In this document: in pieces, positions 62,684-64,000 of the stretch | Numbering within the stretch: the first letter of the stretch is position 1 | Layout of the letters: each line of letters opens with the position of its first letter | From: Phreatobacter cathodiphilus | GTDB taxonomy: Bacteria > Pseudomonadota > Alphaproteobacteria > Rhizobiales > Phreatobacteraceae | Direction of reading: 5' to 3' | Length of the DNA stretch: 64,000 nt | Assembly: GCF_003008515.1 (NCBI RefSeq) | Contig: NZ_CP027668.1 | Span: 4,381,001 to 4,445,000, forward strand | The notes under the pieces: generated by a model | Told to the model about the DNA's origin: nothing | Databases searched by the model: none | The model's input: only the letters and a program-made list of their open reading frames with translations | Position numbers and translations under genes: made by a program

Positions 62684-64000
<1,317 letters not shown>

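Overview
This window is high-GC, densely coded DNA from an alphaproteobacterium, most likely of the order Hyphomicrobiales (Rhizobiales). The pointers are the linked genes ffh-rpsP-rimM-trmD-rplS and comF-grxC-nitrilase-DUF1178, a UvrB with a long N-terminal extension, several Bug/TAXI/TRAP-type uptake genes, and palindromic intergenic repeats of the kind common in that order. The genus cannot be fixed from sequence alone; a Phreatobacter- or Bosea-like environmental organism would fit. I see no rRNA, tRNA, CRISPR array, transposase or prophage structural gene.

Layout. 1-3.6 kb: the 3' end of a crotonase, a ParE/RelE-RHH toxin-antitoxin pair with a palindromic operator, and an M20 hydrolase overlapping a Gfo/Idh oxidoreductase. 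4-10.3 kb, minus strand: GMC oxidoreductase, enoyl reductase-like MDR, an exported unknown, then comF-grxC-nitrilase-DUF1178. 10.3-16.3 kb, minus strand: trxA, benE, ahcY with a candidate SahR operator, and a MacA-like adaptor plus ATPase without a permease. 16.4-21 kb: DUF3237, two Bug-type binding proteins flanking a frameshifted FG-GAP gene, and ppk2. 21.2-23.8 kb: a radical SAM protein and a DUF4130-UdgX fusion whose iron-sulfur cysteines are missing. 24.2-30.7 kb: two YeeE/YedE half-transporters, a NIT-MCP-PilZ chemoreceptor, and uvrB.

30.8-36.3 kb is the accessory part: a visibly AT-richer KAP P-loop NTPase gene (a candidate defence gene), a tandemly duplicated small secreted protein, a dense cluster of palindromic repeats, and a small putative nuclease toxin followed by a putative immunity gene. 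36.5-40.4 kb is the ribosome/SRP operon. 40.6-43.6 kb holds small unknowns and a DUF2161 nuclease-fold protein. From 43.7 kb come ispA and then a long plus-strand run: a dipeptide ABC binding protein and two permeases without ATPases, an M20 peptidase, a DadA-like dehydrogenase, a TAXI-TRAP transporter and a dipeptide-epimerase-like enolase-superfamily enzyme. This looks like a module for uptake and breakdown of peptides containing D-amino acids.

55.3-64 kb: typA; an orphan nested stem-loop; a Tat-like secreted protein with three TD(S/N)DPxD repeats, directly followed by a JmjC/ROX-like 2-oxoglutarate oxygenase; a receiver-domain protein lacking the phosphoacceptor Asp; a PAS-PAS-GAF-GGDEF-EAL protein; and the 5'-truncated ilvA.

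The strongest candidates for something undescribed are the repeat protein-oxygenase pair (57.7-59.2 kb), the UdgX fusion without Fe-S cysteines (22.4-23.8 kb), the KAP NTPase island (30.8-33.2 kb), the toxin/immunity pair (35.2-36.3 kb), and the bipartite inverted repeat found at three loci with near-constant geometry.
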